Source of the DNA: Curtobacterium sp. ZW137
GTDB lineage: Bacteria; Actinomycetota; Actinomycetes; Actinomycetales; Microbacteriaceae
Direction of reading: 5' to 3'
NCBI RefSeq assembly: GCF_003762905.1
Contig: NZ_RJKS01000002.1
Coordinates: forward strand, 604,039-668,038
DNA length: 64,000 bases
A program made the translations under genes and the position numbers. A model generated the notes under the pieces. That model saw only the letters and a program-made list of their open reading frames with translations, was not told where the DNA came from and did no database searches. This document shows positions 34,719 to 43,613 of this stretch, piece by piece (position 1 is the first letter of the stretch; every line of letters starts with the position of its first letter).

Positions 34719-35987
34719 GTGCGAATCCTCGTCCTCGGTTCCGGTGCCCGCGAGCACGCGATCATCACGGCGCTCCTCGCAGAGTCCGCCGGTCACGTCA
34801 TCACGGCAGCGCCCGGCAACGCCGGCATCGCAGCCGACGTCGAGACGGTGTCGCTCGACCCCACGAACGGGCCGCTCGTGGCCGAGTACGCGATCGAGAA
34901 CGACATCGAACTCGTCGTCATCGGGCCGGAAGCGCCGCTGATCGCCGGCGTCGCGGACCCGCTCCGCACCCGCGGCATCCCGGTGTTCGGTCCGAGCAAG
35001 GCCGCCGCTGCGCTCGAGGGGTCGAAGGCCTTCGCGAAGCGGATCATGTCCGAAGCGAACGTGCCGACCGGTCGCCCGGTGTACGCCGGCACCATCGACG
35101 AAGCCGTCGCCGCGATCGACGAGCTCGGCGCCCCCTACGTCGTCAAGGCCGACGGGCTCGCGGCGGGCAAGGGCGTCCTCGTGACCGAGGACCGCCAGGC
35201 AGCCGTCGACCACGCCACCTACTGGCTGCAGCACGGCCCCGTCGTGGTGGAGGAGTTCCTCGACGGCGAAGAAGTGTCGCTGTTCTTCCTCAGCGACGGT
35301 CACGACATCGCGCCGCTCAGCCCCGCGCAGGACTACAAGCGCCTCGGCGACGGCGATGCCGGCCCGAACACCGGCGGCATGGGCGCCTACTCGCCGCTCC
35401 CGTGGCTCGCCGACCGCTGGGGCTCCGAGGCCGCCTTCGTGGCCGAGGTCGCGGACCTCGTCGCACTGCCCACCGTCCGCCGTCTCGAGCACGAAGGCAC
35501 GCCGTTCGTCGGCCTGCTCTACTGCGGCCTGATCGTCACCGAGCAGGGCGTGCGGGTCATCGAGTTCAACGCGCGCTTCGGCGACCCGGAGACGCAGGTC
35601 GTCCTCCCCCGCCTCGCCACCCCGCTGAGCGAGCTCCTCCTCGCAGCCGCGTCCGGGCAGCTCGGCAGCCACCCGGCGCCCGTGTTCCACGACGACGCCG
35701 CCGTGACCGTCGTCCTCGCGAGCGAGGGCTACCCGGAGAACCCGAAGACCGGCCGCGTGATCACCGGCATCGACGCCGCGAACGCCCGTGACGGCGTCTC
35801 GGTGCTGCACGCCGCCACCGGGCTGCTCGACGGCAAGCTCGTCGCGACCGGCGGCCGGGTGCTCAGCGTGGTCGCCACCGGCACCGACTTCACCGAAGCG
35901 CGGGACCGCGCGTACGCCGGTCTCCACGACATCACCCTGCAGGGCTCGCAGTCCCGCACCGACATCGCCGCGAAGGTCACCCGATGA
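34719..35987 (+). CDS. purD: Phosphoribosylamine-glycine ligase
   Basis: Second step of purine synthesis, PRA + glycine + ATP to GAR. The 422-residue protein starts RILVLGSGAREHAI and has the ATP-grasp signature APYVVKADGLAAGKGVLV and VIEFNARFGDPE. GTG at 34719 follows TAGGGT (34707-34712) by six bases, so the transcript is predicted leaderless. Its stop overlaps the next start by four bases (ATGA), forming purDC. Confidence 0.97.
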   Translation: MRILVLGSGAREHAIITALLAESAGHVITAAPGNAGIAADVETVSLDPTNGPLVAEYAIENDIELVVIGPEAPLIAGVADPLRTRGIPVFGPSKAAAALEGSKAFAKRIMSEANVPTGRPVYAGTIDEAVAAIDELGAPYVVKADGLAAGKGVLVTEDRQAAVDHATYWLQHGPVVVEEFLDGEEVSLFFLSDGHDIAPLSPAQDYKRLGDGDAGPNTGGMGAYSPLPWLADRWGSEAAFVAEVADLVALPTVRRLEHEGTPFVGLLYCGLIVTEQGVRVIEFNARFGDPETQVVLPRLATPLSELLLAAASGQLGSHPAPVFHDDAAVTVVLASEGYPENPKTGRVITGIDAANARDGVSVLHAATGLLDGKLVATGGRVLSVVATGTDFTEARDRAYAGLHDITLQGSQSRTDIAAKVTR

Positions 35988-36865
35988 GCGCAGCAGCACC
36001 CCGGGTCGACGGATGGAAGCACGTCTCCTCCGGCAAGGTCCGTGAACTCTACGTCCCCGCCGACACCGCGAACGTGGCCGGCGCGACCGAGCTCCTCCTC
36101 GTCGCGTCCGACCGGGTCAGCGCCTACGACTTCGCCCTCGAACCGCCGATCCCGGGCAAGGGCGAGCTCCTCACCCGCCTGTCCCGCTTCTGGTTCACGC
36201 AGCTCGGCGACGTCCCGAACCACCTGCTCGGCCCGACGGGCACGAGCACGCCGGTGCCGGCGGACATCGCGAGCCGCTCGATGCACGTGATGCCGCTCCG
36301 GATGTTCCCCATCGAGTGCGTCGTCCGCGGGTACCTCGTCGGCAGCGGATGGGCCGAGTACCAGGAGTCCGGCAGCGTCTGCGGTGTCGCGCTCCCCGAG
36401 GGGCTCGCCAACGGCGACCGTCTGCCCGAGCCGATCTACACACCCGCGTACAAGGCGCCGCAGGGCGAGCACGACGAGAACATCTCGTTCGAGCGCACGG
36501 AAGCACTCGTCGGGCCCGAGATCGCGGCGCAGCTCCGCGACCTGTCGCTGCACGTCTACTCCGAGGCAGCGGCCATCGCCCTGCAGCGCGGGGTCATCAT
36601 CGCCGACACGAAGTTCGAGTTCGGGCACGACACCTCCGGGCAGATCCGCATCGGGGACGAAGTCCTGACGAGCGACTCCAGCCGGTACTGGGACGCCACC
36701 TCGTACGACCAGGGCAACCGGACCGACTCGTTCGACAAGCAGATCGTGCGGAACTGGCTCAGCGACCACTGGGGCAAGCAGGGCGTGCCGCCGGTGCTCC
36801 CCGACGAGATCGTCGAGCGCACGGCCGCCCGCTACCGCGAGCTCATCGAGCGCCTCGGCGCGTAG
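35984..36865 (+). CDS. purC: SAICAR synthetase
   Basis: Phosphoribosylaminoimidazole-succinocarboxamide synthase, joining aspartate to CAIR. The 293-residue form is the longer actinobacterial/eukaryotic type: KVRELYVP at the N-terminus, VASDRVSAYDFAL, ECVVRGYLVGSGWAEYQ and IIADTKFEFG with the C-terminal DEVLTSDSSRYW. Coupled to purD by the ATGA overlap. A terminator hairpin follows at 36906. Confidence 0.96.
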   Translation: MSAAAPRVDGWKHVSSGKVRELYVPADTANVAGATELLLVASDRVSAYDFALEPPIPGKGELLTRLSRFWFTQLGDVPNHLLGPTGTSTPVPADIASRSMHVMPLRMFPIECVVRGYLVGSGWAEYQESGSVCGVALPEGLANGDRLPEPIYTPAYKAPQGEHDENISFERTEALVGPEIAAQLRDLSLHVYSEAAAIALQRGVIIADTKFEFGHDTSGQIRIGDEVLTSDSSRYWDATSYDQGNRTDSFDKQIVRNWLSDHWGKQGVPPVLPDEIVERTAARYRELIERLGA

Positions 36866-36905
36866 CGCGCTCGCTCGCCCCCCCCTCTGCGAAGGTGGTC
36901 GAATC

Positions 36906-36942
36906 GCGCGTCGGTGGTCAGTTCTCCCGACCGCCGACGCGC
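36906..36942 (+). terminator. Terminator of purDC
   Basis: A 14-bp stem (36906-36919 with 36929-36942, one G-T pair) and nine-base loop, followed by TTTCC, about 40 bases past the purC stop. Confidence 0.75.
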
Positions 36943-36981
36943 GTTTCCGCTTTCCATGGCGCGCGTTGTGGGTCAGGACGC

Positions 36982-37036
36982 ACCGCCTGGAGGCACGGTG
37001 CCACACCGCCGGACCGGCACCGGGCCTCCAGGCGGT
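36982..37036. terminator. Second hairpin of the GGAGGCACGGTGCC family
   Basis: A 21-bp stem with one mismatch (36982-37002 with 37016-37036) and 13-base loop between the convergent purC and phosphatase genes. The core GGAGGCACGGTGCC matches those at 30826 and 47423. After it the stretch to 37181 has a CG-alternating run (37136-37190) and no gene. Confidence 0.8.
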
Positions 37037-37181
37037 CCCGTCCGGTCGCCGCGACCACCGCGCGTCGCTGAGATCGCAGTTGGTGTCGCCTATTCGGCGC
37101 AGGTTCGACACGAAGTGCGACCTCACCGAGACTGCGGGCGCGCGACGCGACGCGACGCGCGCGCGCGACGCGCGCGCTCGC

Positions 37182-38384
37182 TCAGGCGTTGCGCGCGACG
37201 ACGACGACCGTCAGGTCGTCCCCCGGGTCGTGGGACGCCGCGCGGGCCCGGATGCGCTCCAGGAACACCGCGGCGTCCGCCGACTTCCGGTACAGCCCGC
37301 CGAGCCGGGACAGCGACGCGAGCGTGGAGTCCCACAGCTCGAGCGCGCCGTCGCTCACCAGGATCAGGGTGTCCCCCGGCTCGAGCAGCAGGGACCCGGC
37401 GGTGCGGGACAGCCCCGTCGGGTGCAGTCCGAGCGGCAGGTCGAACGAGCGGTGGATGGTCTCGGTGCCGTCGGTGTGCAGCTGCAGGACGAGGCCGTGC
37501 CCGGCGTCGACGAAGTCCACGCGACCCGTCGCCGGAGAGAGCACCCCGTGGAACAGCGTGGCGAAGGACTCGGCGCGGCTGAGCTCCGGGGCGACCTGGG
37601 CCTCGAGCGCGGTGACGGCTGCGTCCGCCGGGGACGTGGCGTGTGCGAGCAGCGCGCCGCGGATGTTCGCCGCGAGGAGCCCCGCCGACATCCCCTTCCC
37701 CATCACGTCGGAGACGGTGACGTGGAGTCCCCGGTCGGACACGTGCCAGTCGTGGAAGTCACCCGACACGACACCGTGCGGGACGGACATCCCGGTGACG
37801 CGGTAGCCGGGCACGTCGACGGCTCGGGGTTCGAGGTCGGCGAGCACCGAACGCAACCGGTCCTCGTCGGCGCCGGCCGCGAGCTCCCGCGCAGCCCAGG
37901 TGCCTAGCTCCTCGAGCAGGGCGACGTCGTCGGGTTCGAGCGTCCGCGGGGTCGGGTCGATGAGACAGAGCGTGCCGACCTTGACGTCCTCCGACCCGAC
38001 GTGCAGCGGCACCCCGGCGTAGAACCGCACGTTCGGGTCGCCCGTGACCATCGGCAGGTCGCGGAAGCGTGCGTCGATCTGCGCGTCCGGCACGAGCACC
38101 GGCCCGGTGCTCGCGAGGGTCCGCCCGCAGAAGGTGTCCTGCAGCGGGATGACCGGCTCGAAGACCCTGGCGCTCTGCTGCGACTTGATGACCAGGTGGT
38201 CGTCGCCCGCCAGGTTGAGGAACGAGCCGGAGACACCGAACGCCTCTCGCGCGATGCGGGTGATCCGGTCGAAGCGTTCCTCCGCGCCACCCTCGACGAC
38301 GTCGAGCGCGGCGAGCAGTGCCGCGCGCCGGACCGCGTCGGTCTGGGGTGTCGACGGCACGGTCGTCGCGGTCTCGGCTGTCAT
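37182..38384 (-). CDS. GAF-domain PP2C/SpoIIE-type serine phosphatase
   Basis: A 400-residue signalling phosphatase. Residues about 30-160 form a GAF sensor (LVIKSQQSARVFEP, DTFCGRTLASTGPVLV), then the SpoIIE/PP2C domain VSGDFHDWHVSDRGLHVTVSDVMGKGMSAGLL, VDAGHGLVLQ, LVSDGALE and the final GDDLTVVVVAR metal motif. It likely dephosphorylates an anti-sigma-factor antagonist. TAGCGT (38396-38391) lies six bases before the ATG (leaderless). No RsbV/RsbW homologue is adjacent, so its target lies elsewhere. Confidence 0.9.
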   Translation of the reverse strand: MTAETATTVPSTPQTDAVRRAALLAALDVVEGGAEERFDRITRIAREAFGVSGSFLNLAGDDHLVIKSQQSARVFEPVIPLQDTFCGRTLASTGPVLVPDAQIDARFRDLPMVTGDPNVRFYAGVPLHVGSEDVKVGTLCLIDPTPRTLEPDDVALLEELGTWAARELAAGADEDRLRSVLADLEPRAVDVPGYRVTGMSVPHGVVSGDFHDWHVSDRGLHVTVSDVMGKGMSAGLLAANIRGALLAHATSPADAAVTALEAQVAPELSRAESFATLFHGVLSPATGRVDFVDAGHGLVLQLHTDGTETIHRSFDLPLGLHPTGLSRTAGSLLLEPGDTLILVSDGALELWDSTLASLSRLGGLYRKSADAAVFLERIRARAASHDPGDDLTVVVVARNA

Positions 38385-38407
38385 GGCTCCACGCTAACGC
38401 GCCAACC

Positions 38408-38495
38408 GGACAGGTCCTGTCCCCACATCGGAGGACCAGCGCCCCCAGTAGACGGGCCATCCCGCCGTGGACGGCCACCGTGACAGAAGTCACGG
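38408..38495. promoter_or_regulatory. Two inverted repeats upstream of the ABC/two-component operon
   Basis: GGACAGG-T-CCTGTCC (38408-38422) and CCGTGAC-AGAA-GTCACGG (38478-38495) are both perfect. CCGTGAC recurs once more just downstream. Response regulators of the NarL/DesR type bind such sites, and the operon ends with one. Autoregulation is inferred. Confidence 0.5.
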
Positions 38496-38552
38496 GAGAT
38501 CCGTGACGGCTGCCCCATGGGCGAGTCGCGCCCGCCCCGGATGCTGGAGGAC

Positions 38553-39461
38553 ATGAACCCAGCACCCGTGATCCAGCTCAGCGGTCTCCGGAAGCGCTTC
38601 GGCCCGGTGACCGCGGTCGACGGTGTCGACCTCACCATCCGCACCGGCGAGGTGGTCGCCCTGCTCGGCCCGAACGGCGCCGGGAAGACCACGACGGTCG
38701 ACCTCGCGCTCGGGCTCTCCTCCCCCACCGAGGGCACGGTGCGCCTGTTCGGCGACGACCCGCGCCGTGCGGTGATCGACGGCCGCGTCGGCGCGATGCT
38801 CCAGGGCGGCGCGCTGCTGCCCGACATGACGGTCCGGGAGGCGGTCGCCCTCGTCGGCGCCGCGCACCGGAGCCCGATGCCGATCGACGAGGCCCTCCGC
38901 CGCGCACGCTGCACCGAGATCGCCGGCCGCCGGGTGAACAAGCTCTCCGGCGGGCAGCTGCAGCGGGCACGCTTCGCGGTCGCCGTGGTCTCCGACCCGG
39001 ACCTGCTGGTCCTCGACGAGCCGACCGCCGCGATGGACGTCGAGGCCCGGCACACGTTCTGGTCCTCGATGCGGGAGTTCACCGACGCCGGCCGCACGGT
39101 CGTCTTCGCCACGCACTACCTCGACGAGGCCGACACCTTCGCGGACCGCATCGTCATCCTGCGCTCCGGTCGCGTCGTCGCCGACGGCACCCCCGCCGAG
39201 ATCAAGGCGATCGCCGCGACGCGGACGATCCGGTTCGGCGGGGTCCCCGAGACCGCGCACGACGCGCTCCTGGCACTGCCCGGCACGGTCGGCCTGGAGG
39301 CGCGGCACGGCTCCGTCACGCTCCGCACCGACAGCTCGGACGTCACGCTCAGGGCCCTCCTCGCCTCGTTCCCGGAGGCGCACGACATCGAGGTGGTCGC
39401 CTCCACGATGGACGACGCCTTCCTCGCACTCACCCGTGACCCGATCGGAGTCCCCGCATGA
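38553..39461 (+). CDS. ABC transporter ATP-binding protein
   Basis: A 302-residue exporter ATPase: Walker A LLGPNGAGKTTTVD, signature LSGGQLQRARFAVA, Walker B LLVLDEPTAAMD and the H-loop FATHYLDEAD, plus a C-terminal DUF4162-like tail. It powers an ABC-2 exporter (antibiotic or lipid export type). ATG at 38553 is preceded by GGAGG; the in-frame start at 38517 is possible. The stop overlaps the permease start by four bases. Confidence 0.94.
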   Translation: MNPAPVIQLSGLRKRFGPVTAVDGVDLTIRTGEVVALLGPNGAGKTTTVDLALGLSSPTEGTVRLFGDDPRRAVIDGRVGAMLQGGALLPDMTVREAVALVGAAHRSPMPIDEALRRARCTEIAGRRVNKLSGGQLQRARFAVAVVSDPDLLVLDEPTAAMDVEARHTFWSSMREFTDAGRTVVFATHYLDEADTFADRIVILRSGRVVADGTPAEIKAIAATRTIRFGGVPETAHDALLALPGTVGLEARHGSVTLRTDSSDVTLRALLASFPEAHDIEVVASTMDDAFLALTRDPIGVPA

Positions 39462-40270
39462 CCACCACGACCTCCGCGGCCGCCGTCGCCGCGCCCCTGT
39501 CCGTCCCCGCCGGCCGCGGCGGCCGGATGCCCGTCCGCTACGTGCTCCTCGAGACCAAGCGTCAGCTCCGGAACGTCCGGGCGATGGTGTTCACCTTCGC
39601 CGTGCCGGTCGTGATGCTCCTCGTCTTCGGCGCCGCGTACGGCGCCGAGCACGACCCGACCACGGGGCTGCCCTACCTCGTCGTCACCACGCTGCAGATG
39701 GCGTCGTACGGCGCGATGATGGCGGCGCTCAGCCAGGCGTTCGCGATCGTCAACGAGCGCTCGATCGGCTGGAACCGGCAGCTCCGGGTCACGCCGCTCT
39801 CCGGATGGGGGTTCCTGGTGTCGAAGGTCATCGCCGCGATGGCCTTCTCCGCGATGTCGATCGCGGTGACGATCCTGGTGTCCGTCCTGGCGCTGCACGC
39901 GTCGCTCAGCCCGATGCACTGGCTCGCGGCGGCGTTCGGCATCTGGTGCGGGGTCGTGCCCTTCGCGCTCATCGCCATCCTGATCGGGCAGTTCGCGAAG
40001 CCGTCCTTCGCGCAGCCCCTCTTCATGGTCGTGTTCATGGGGCTCGCCATCCTCGGCGGGCTCTGGGTGCCGCTGTCGATCATGCCCGCGTGGATGGGGA
40101 GCATCGCGCACCTGCTGCCCTCGTACTGGCTGAACCGGATCGGGCAGATGGGTGCCGGCGCGACCGGGACGAGCGGCATGCTCGACCCCGCGCTGGTCCT
40201 CACCGGCTGGGCGATCGTGCTCGGTGCCGTGATCATGTGGCGCTACCGTCGCGACGCCGCGCGGCAGTGA
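39458..40270 (+). CDS. ABC-2 type transporter permease
   Basis: A 270-residue membrane protein with six helices: starts YVLLETKRQLRNVRAMVFTFAVPVVMLLVFGA, with QMASYGAMMAALSQAFAIVNERSIGWNRQLRVTPLS, typical of ABC-2 exporters (DrrB/LnrN type). Coupled to the ATPase (ATGA overlap). The two-component genes follow in the same orientation and likely sense the exported compound. Confidence 0.92.
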   Translation: MTTTTSAAAVAAPLSVPAGRGGRMPVRYVLLETKRQLRNVRAMVFTFAVPVVMLLVFGAAYGAEHDPTTGLPYLVVTTLQMASYGAMMAALSQAFAIVNERSIGWNRQLRVTPLSGWGFLVSKVIAAMAFSAMSIAVTILVSVLALHASLSPMHWLAAAFGIWCGVVPFALIAILIGQFAKPSFAQPLFMVVFMGLAILGGLWVPLSIMPAWMGSIAHLLPSYWLNRIGQMGAGATGTSGMLDPALVLTGWAIVLGAVIMWRYRRDAARQ

Positions 40271-40323
40271 GCCGCTCCACCGGCGCGCGCACGACCGGTG
40301 CTGACGGCCCTAGCCTTGCGTCC

Positions 40324-41574
40324 ATGGACGAGGTGACGAGCGTGGCGGGCCCGAGCCGGGCCTCCCGTCAGGGGCCACGCTCGTTCCCGTGGGCCGCACC
40401 GCCCAGCAGCGACGCGGCGGAGATCGCGCACGCACGTCGACGCTGGTACGGCGGAGCGGTCTTCGGGCTGCTGTGGCAGGTGCTGCTCATCGTGGCGCTG
40501 TGGACCGACGGCCGCTCGCTGACGGACCACGTCGTCGCGACCGTCACGCTGACGCTCGTCTACGCGTTCTACCTGGTCGCGCCGGAACTGATGTGGCGGC
40601 GGGGGCTGACCGGACGCACCGTCGTCGTCGGCTTCTACGCCCTCTGCTCGGCGCTCCTGCTCGTCGTCGTCGGCCCCCTTGCGGTGTGGTCCTGGCCGCT
40701 CCTCGTGGCGCTCTCCGGGTTCGTCGCCGCCCGGTTCTGGGTCGCCCTCGTCGTCGTCGTGCTCACCGTGCTCGGCGAACTCGTCGTCGCAGCGGTCATG
40801 GGCTGGTCGAACGCGGCGGACCTGGGGATCCTGTTCGCTCCCGTCATCACCGTCTCCGTCGGTGCGTCGATGCTCTTCTTCGGCCGACAACGCGACGCCG
40901 AGCAGCGACTCGGCGTCGCCCAGGACGAGATCACCCGGCTGGCAGTGGTCGAGGAGCGCGCCCGCTTCTCCCGCGACCTGCACGACGTGCTCGGCCACTC
41001 CCTGACCGTGGTCGCGATGAAGTCCGAACTCGCGGCGCGCCTGGTGGAGGTCGATCCGGCCCGGGCCAAGGCCGAGATGCAGGACGTCGAACGGCTCTCC
41101 CGCGAGGCACTGCAGGGACTCCGGCAGGCGGTCAGCGGGTACCGGGAGGCCGACCTGTCCGCGGAGCTCGTGTCGGCACGGGCCGCACTGTCCGCGGCGT
41201 CGATCGACGCGGACCTGCCCGTGTCGGGCGACGTCGCCGCGACGGACGTGCGGAGCCTGTTCGCGTGGGTGCTCCGCGAGGGCGTGACGAACGTCGTGCG
41301 GCACGCTGCGGCGTCGGCGGTGCGGATCACGCTGACGCGGACGTCGTTGACGGTGGAGGACGACGGGACCGGGGTGCTCGGTGCCGGTGGCGGTGCCGGT
41401 GGTGCTGGCGCTGCCGGCCCTGCCGGTGGTCCTGGCGTCCGGGGCGGGGACACACTCGGGGGGAACGGGCTCCGTGGACTCCGTGAGCGGGCCGACGCCG
41501 TCGGTGCGACGCTCGTCACGGGCACGAGCGACCTCGGCGGCTTCCTGCTCCGGGTGGAACGAGGGAGACGATGA
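40324..41574 (+). CDS. DesK/NarX-like sensor histidine kinase
   Basis: A 416-residue kinase: about five membrane helices (residues ~45-185), then the HisKA_3 dimerisation box FSRDLHDVLGHSLTVVAMKSELAARL (phospho-His in RDLHD), and a HATPase domain with LREGVTNVVRHAAAS (N box) and GNGLRGLRERADAVG (G2). A Gly/Ala-rich run of about 28 residues sits in the ATP-lid region between the two G boxes. TAGCCT (40311-40316) ends seven bases before the ATG (leaderless). Stop overlaps the next start (ATGA). Confidence 0.92.
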   Translation: MDEVTSVAGPSRASRQGPRSFPWAAPPSSDAAEIAHARRRWYGGAVFGLLWQVLLIVALWTDGRSLTDHVVATVTLTLVYAFYLVAPELMWRRGLTGRTVVVGFYALCSALLLVVVGPLAVWSWPLLVALSGFVAARFWVALVVVVLTVLGELVVAAVMGWSNAADLGILFAPVITVSVGASMLFFGRQRDAEQRLGVAQDEITRLAVVEERARFSRDLHDVLGHSLTVVAMKSELAARLVEVDPARAKAEMQDVERLSREALQGLRQAVSGYREADLSAELVSARAALSAASIDADLPVSGDVAATDVRSLFAWVLREGVTNVVRHAAASAVRITLTRTSLTVEDDGTGVLGAGGGAGGAGAAGPAGGPGVRGGDTLGGNGLRGLRERADAVGATLVTGTSDLGGFLLRVERGRR

Positions 41575-42197
41575 CCGACACGATCCGGGTGCTGCTCGCC
41601 GACGACCAGGCGCTGGTCCGCGGGGCGCTCGCGTCCCTGCTGTCCCTCGAACCCGACATCGAGGTCGTCGCGCAGGTGGCGAGGGGCGACCTGGTCCTCG
41701 ACGCCGCCCGTGAGTCCGGCGCCACCGTCGCGCTGCTCGACGTCGAGATGCCCGGCGCCGACGGGCTCACCGCAGCAGCCCAGCTCGCCGCGTCGCTGCC
41801 GTCCTGCCGCTCCCTCATCGTGACGACGTTCGGCCGCCCCGGGTACCTCCGGCGAGCGCTCGAGTCCGGCGCCGCCGGGTTCGTCGTGAAGGACACGCCC
41901 GCCGAACAGCTCGCCGACGCCGTCCGTCGGGTCGCCGGGGGCTTCCGCGTCGTCGACCCGGTCCTCGCCGCCGAGTCGCTCGCCGCCGGCCCGTCCCCGC
42001 TCACGCCACGGGAGACCGACGCGCTCATCGCGTTCCGGACCGCCCCCACCGTCGCCGGGGTCGCCGCAGCGCTGCACCTGTCCGAGGGCACCGTGCGGAA
42101 CCACCTGTCCGCGGCGATCGGGAAGACCGCCGCGCGGAACGCCACCGAGGCGCTGCGCGTGGCCGCCGACAACGGGTGGCTGCTCGGTTCCGCGTAG
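41571..42197 (+). CDS. NarL/DesR-family response regulator
   Basis: A 208-residue regulator: receiver domain (ADDQALVRGALASLL, phospho-Asp in ALLDVEMPGADG, KDTPAEQLADA) and LuxR HTH (LTPRETDALIAFRTAPTVAGVAAALHLSEGTVRNHLSAAI). ATGA overlap with the kinase gene completes a four-gene operon. Candidate binding sites are at 38408-38495. Confidence 0.94.
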   Translation: MTDTIRVLLADDQALVRGALASLLSLEPDIEVVAQVARGDLVLDAARESGATVALLDVEMPGADGLTAAAQLAASLPSCRSLIVTTFGRPGYLRRALESGAAGFVVKDTPAEQLADAVRRVAGGFRVVDPVLAAESLAAGPSPLTPRETDALIAFRTAPTVAGVAAALHLSEGTVRNHLSAAIGKTAARNATEALRVAADNGWLLGSA

Positions 42198-42206
42198 GCT
42201 TGGCGA

Positions 42207-42527
42207 GTGCTCCGTCGTCTCCCCACCGTCCTCGTCCTCGGTCTCGCCGCGGGCCTGGTCCTGACCGGGTGCGGTGCACAGGACTCCACCGGACGGATCT
42301 CGATCACCGTCTCTGCGAACGAAGCCGAACACGGCTACCTGGTCGAGGTCCTCGTCCCGAACGGTCGGGCCGCGGCGCACCAGAAGGCGTTCCCCGGCGA
42401 CACCCTGAACTTCGCGGGCATCGCCGTCGGCAAGGTCACCGTGCGCGCCGACGGCCTGTGCGCGAAGACCGCGACGATCGCGAGCGGCGAGGTCACCGAC
42501 GTGACGCTGACGTCCAGCGGCTGCTGA
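42207..42527 (+). CDS. Small lipoprotein
   Basis: A 106-residue lipoprotein: signal peptide with VLTGC (lipid-bearing Cys22), then a compact beta domain (ISITVSANEAEHGYLVEVLVP) with two late Cys, possibly a disulfide. Function unknown. GTG start six bases after TAGGCT (42195-42200), leaderless by the same rule as other genes here; it may be read from its own promoter, though it follows the operon by ten bases. Confidence 0.8.
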   Translation: MLRRLPTVLVLGLAAGLVLTGCGAQDSTGRISITVSANEAEHGYLVEVLVPNGRAAAHQKAFPGDTLNFAGIAVGKVTVRADGLCAKTATIASGEVTDVTLTSSGC

Positions 42528-42533
42528 CCCGAC

Positions 42534-43550
42534 TCAGTCACCGACACTCGCAGCCAACAAGCCCTCGAGTTCATGTTCTGAGGGCAGCGCGTCCCGTACG
42601 TCCTCCGGCAGCAGATCGTAGGTCGCGACGCCCACCGGGCTCTGGTGCGCTCCAAGGGAGTACCGCACGGTGGACTCGTTCTTGCCGGCGACGAGCAGGA
42701 GACCGACGGTCTCGGCGTGCGTGGACCGACGAAGACGATCGTCGACGACCGCGACGTAGAAGGACAACTGGCCCAGTTGCTCCGGTCGGAACTTCCCCGT
42801 CTTCAACTCGATCACGACGTAGCGCAGCTGGTCCACGTGGAAGAACAGCAGGTCCACGAAGAAGTCGTCCCCACCCACGTCGAAGTGCACCTGCCGCCCG
42901 ACGAACGCGAATCCGTTGCCGAGTTCCCGGAGGGTGTCGGAGATACGGTCGACGAGCCGCTGCTCGAGCGCGCGTTCACCGCTGTCCCCGTCGAGAGCGA
43001 GGAAGTCGAGGACGTAAGGGTCCTTCGTGATCTGCTTCGCGAGGTCGGAGGCCCCGGGCGCGAGGGCACGCTCGAAGTTCGTCGGTGCGCCCTCGAACCG
43101 TTCATGCGCGTTCGCCCTGATGTGGTGTTCCAGGACGCTTCGTGACCACCCGTGGTGAACCGCACGCTCGGCGTACCAGTCACGTCGTGACCGATCGTCG
43201 AAGCGACTCAACAGCACGGTGATGTGGCCCCACGGTAATTGTGCAACAGGCTGTTGCAGATCCTCAGGGTCCTGCAACGCCCTCGCGAACGCGCGCATGT
43301 ACGCCAGGTTGCGCGGCGAGAATCCCTTCATGGACGGAAACGCGGTTCGCAGATCGGCTGCCAGACGAGCGACGACACCCGACCCCCACCCCGACCGCCG
43401 CTGGCGATCGAGGATGATCGCGCCGATGCGCCAGTAGAGCCGGACGAGCTCGGTGTTCACGCGCCGCTGGGCGGTGAACCGTGCGCTGCGCACCTGCTCC
43501 TTCAGCAGGTCGAGCGTCTGGACGTAATCTCTCGGAACGGGGTCTCCCAT
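42534..43550 (-). CDS. yhcG: DUF1016/YhcG-like PD-(D/E)XK nuclease family protein
   Basis: A 338-residue protein of the DUF1016 (YhcG) family. The N-terminal half is helical (WRIGAIILDRQRRSGWGSGVVARLAADLRTAFP ... NLAYMRAF), the C-terminal half a PD-(D/E)XK-like nuclease core with DFFVDLLFFHVDQLRYVVIELKTGKF (D...ExK). Family members occur with restriction/defence genes, but the biological role is not settled. No toxin-antitoxin or restriction partner is adjacent. TAGCGT (43563-43558) is seven bases before the ATG (leaderless). The local G+C is a little lower and it may be an accessory gene. Confidence 0.85.
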   Translation of the reverse strand: MGDPVPRDYVQTLDLLKEQVRSARFTAQRRVNTELVRLYWRIGAIILDRQRRSGWGSGVVARLAADLRTAFPSMKGFSPRNLAYMRAFARALQDPEDLQQPVAQLPWGHITVLLSRFDDRSRRDWYAERAVHHGWSRSVLEHHIRANAHERFEGAPTNFERALAPGASDLAKQITKDPYVLDFLALDGDSGERALEQRLVDRISDTLRELGNGFAFVGRQVHFDVGGDDFFVDLLFFHVDQLRYVVIELKTGKFRPEQLGQLSFYVAVVDDRLRRSTHAETVGLLLVAGKNESTVRYSLGAHQSPVGVATYDLLPEDVRDALPSEHELEGLLAASVGD

Positions 43551-43613
43551 GCCGGCGACGCTAGGTCCGCGGGCATCCGCAGACGAAACATGTTGTATTC
43601 ACACCCGCCCGGG

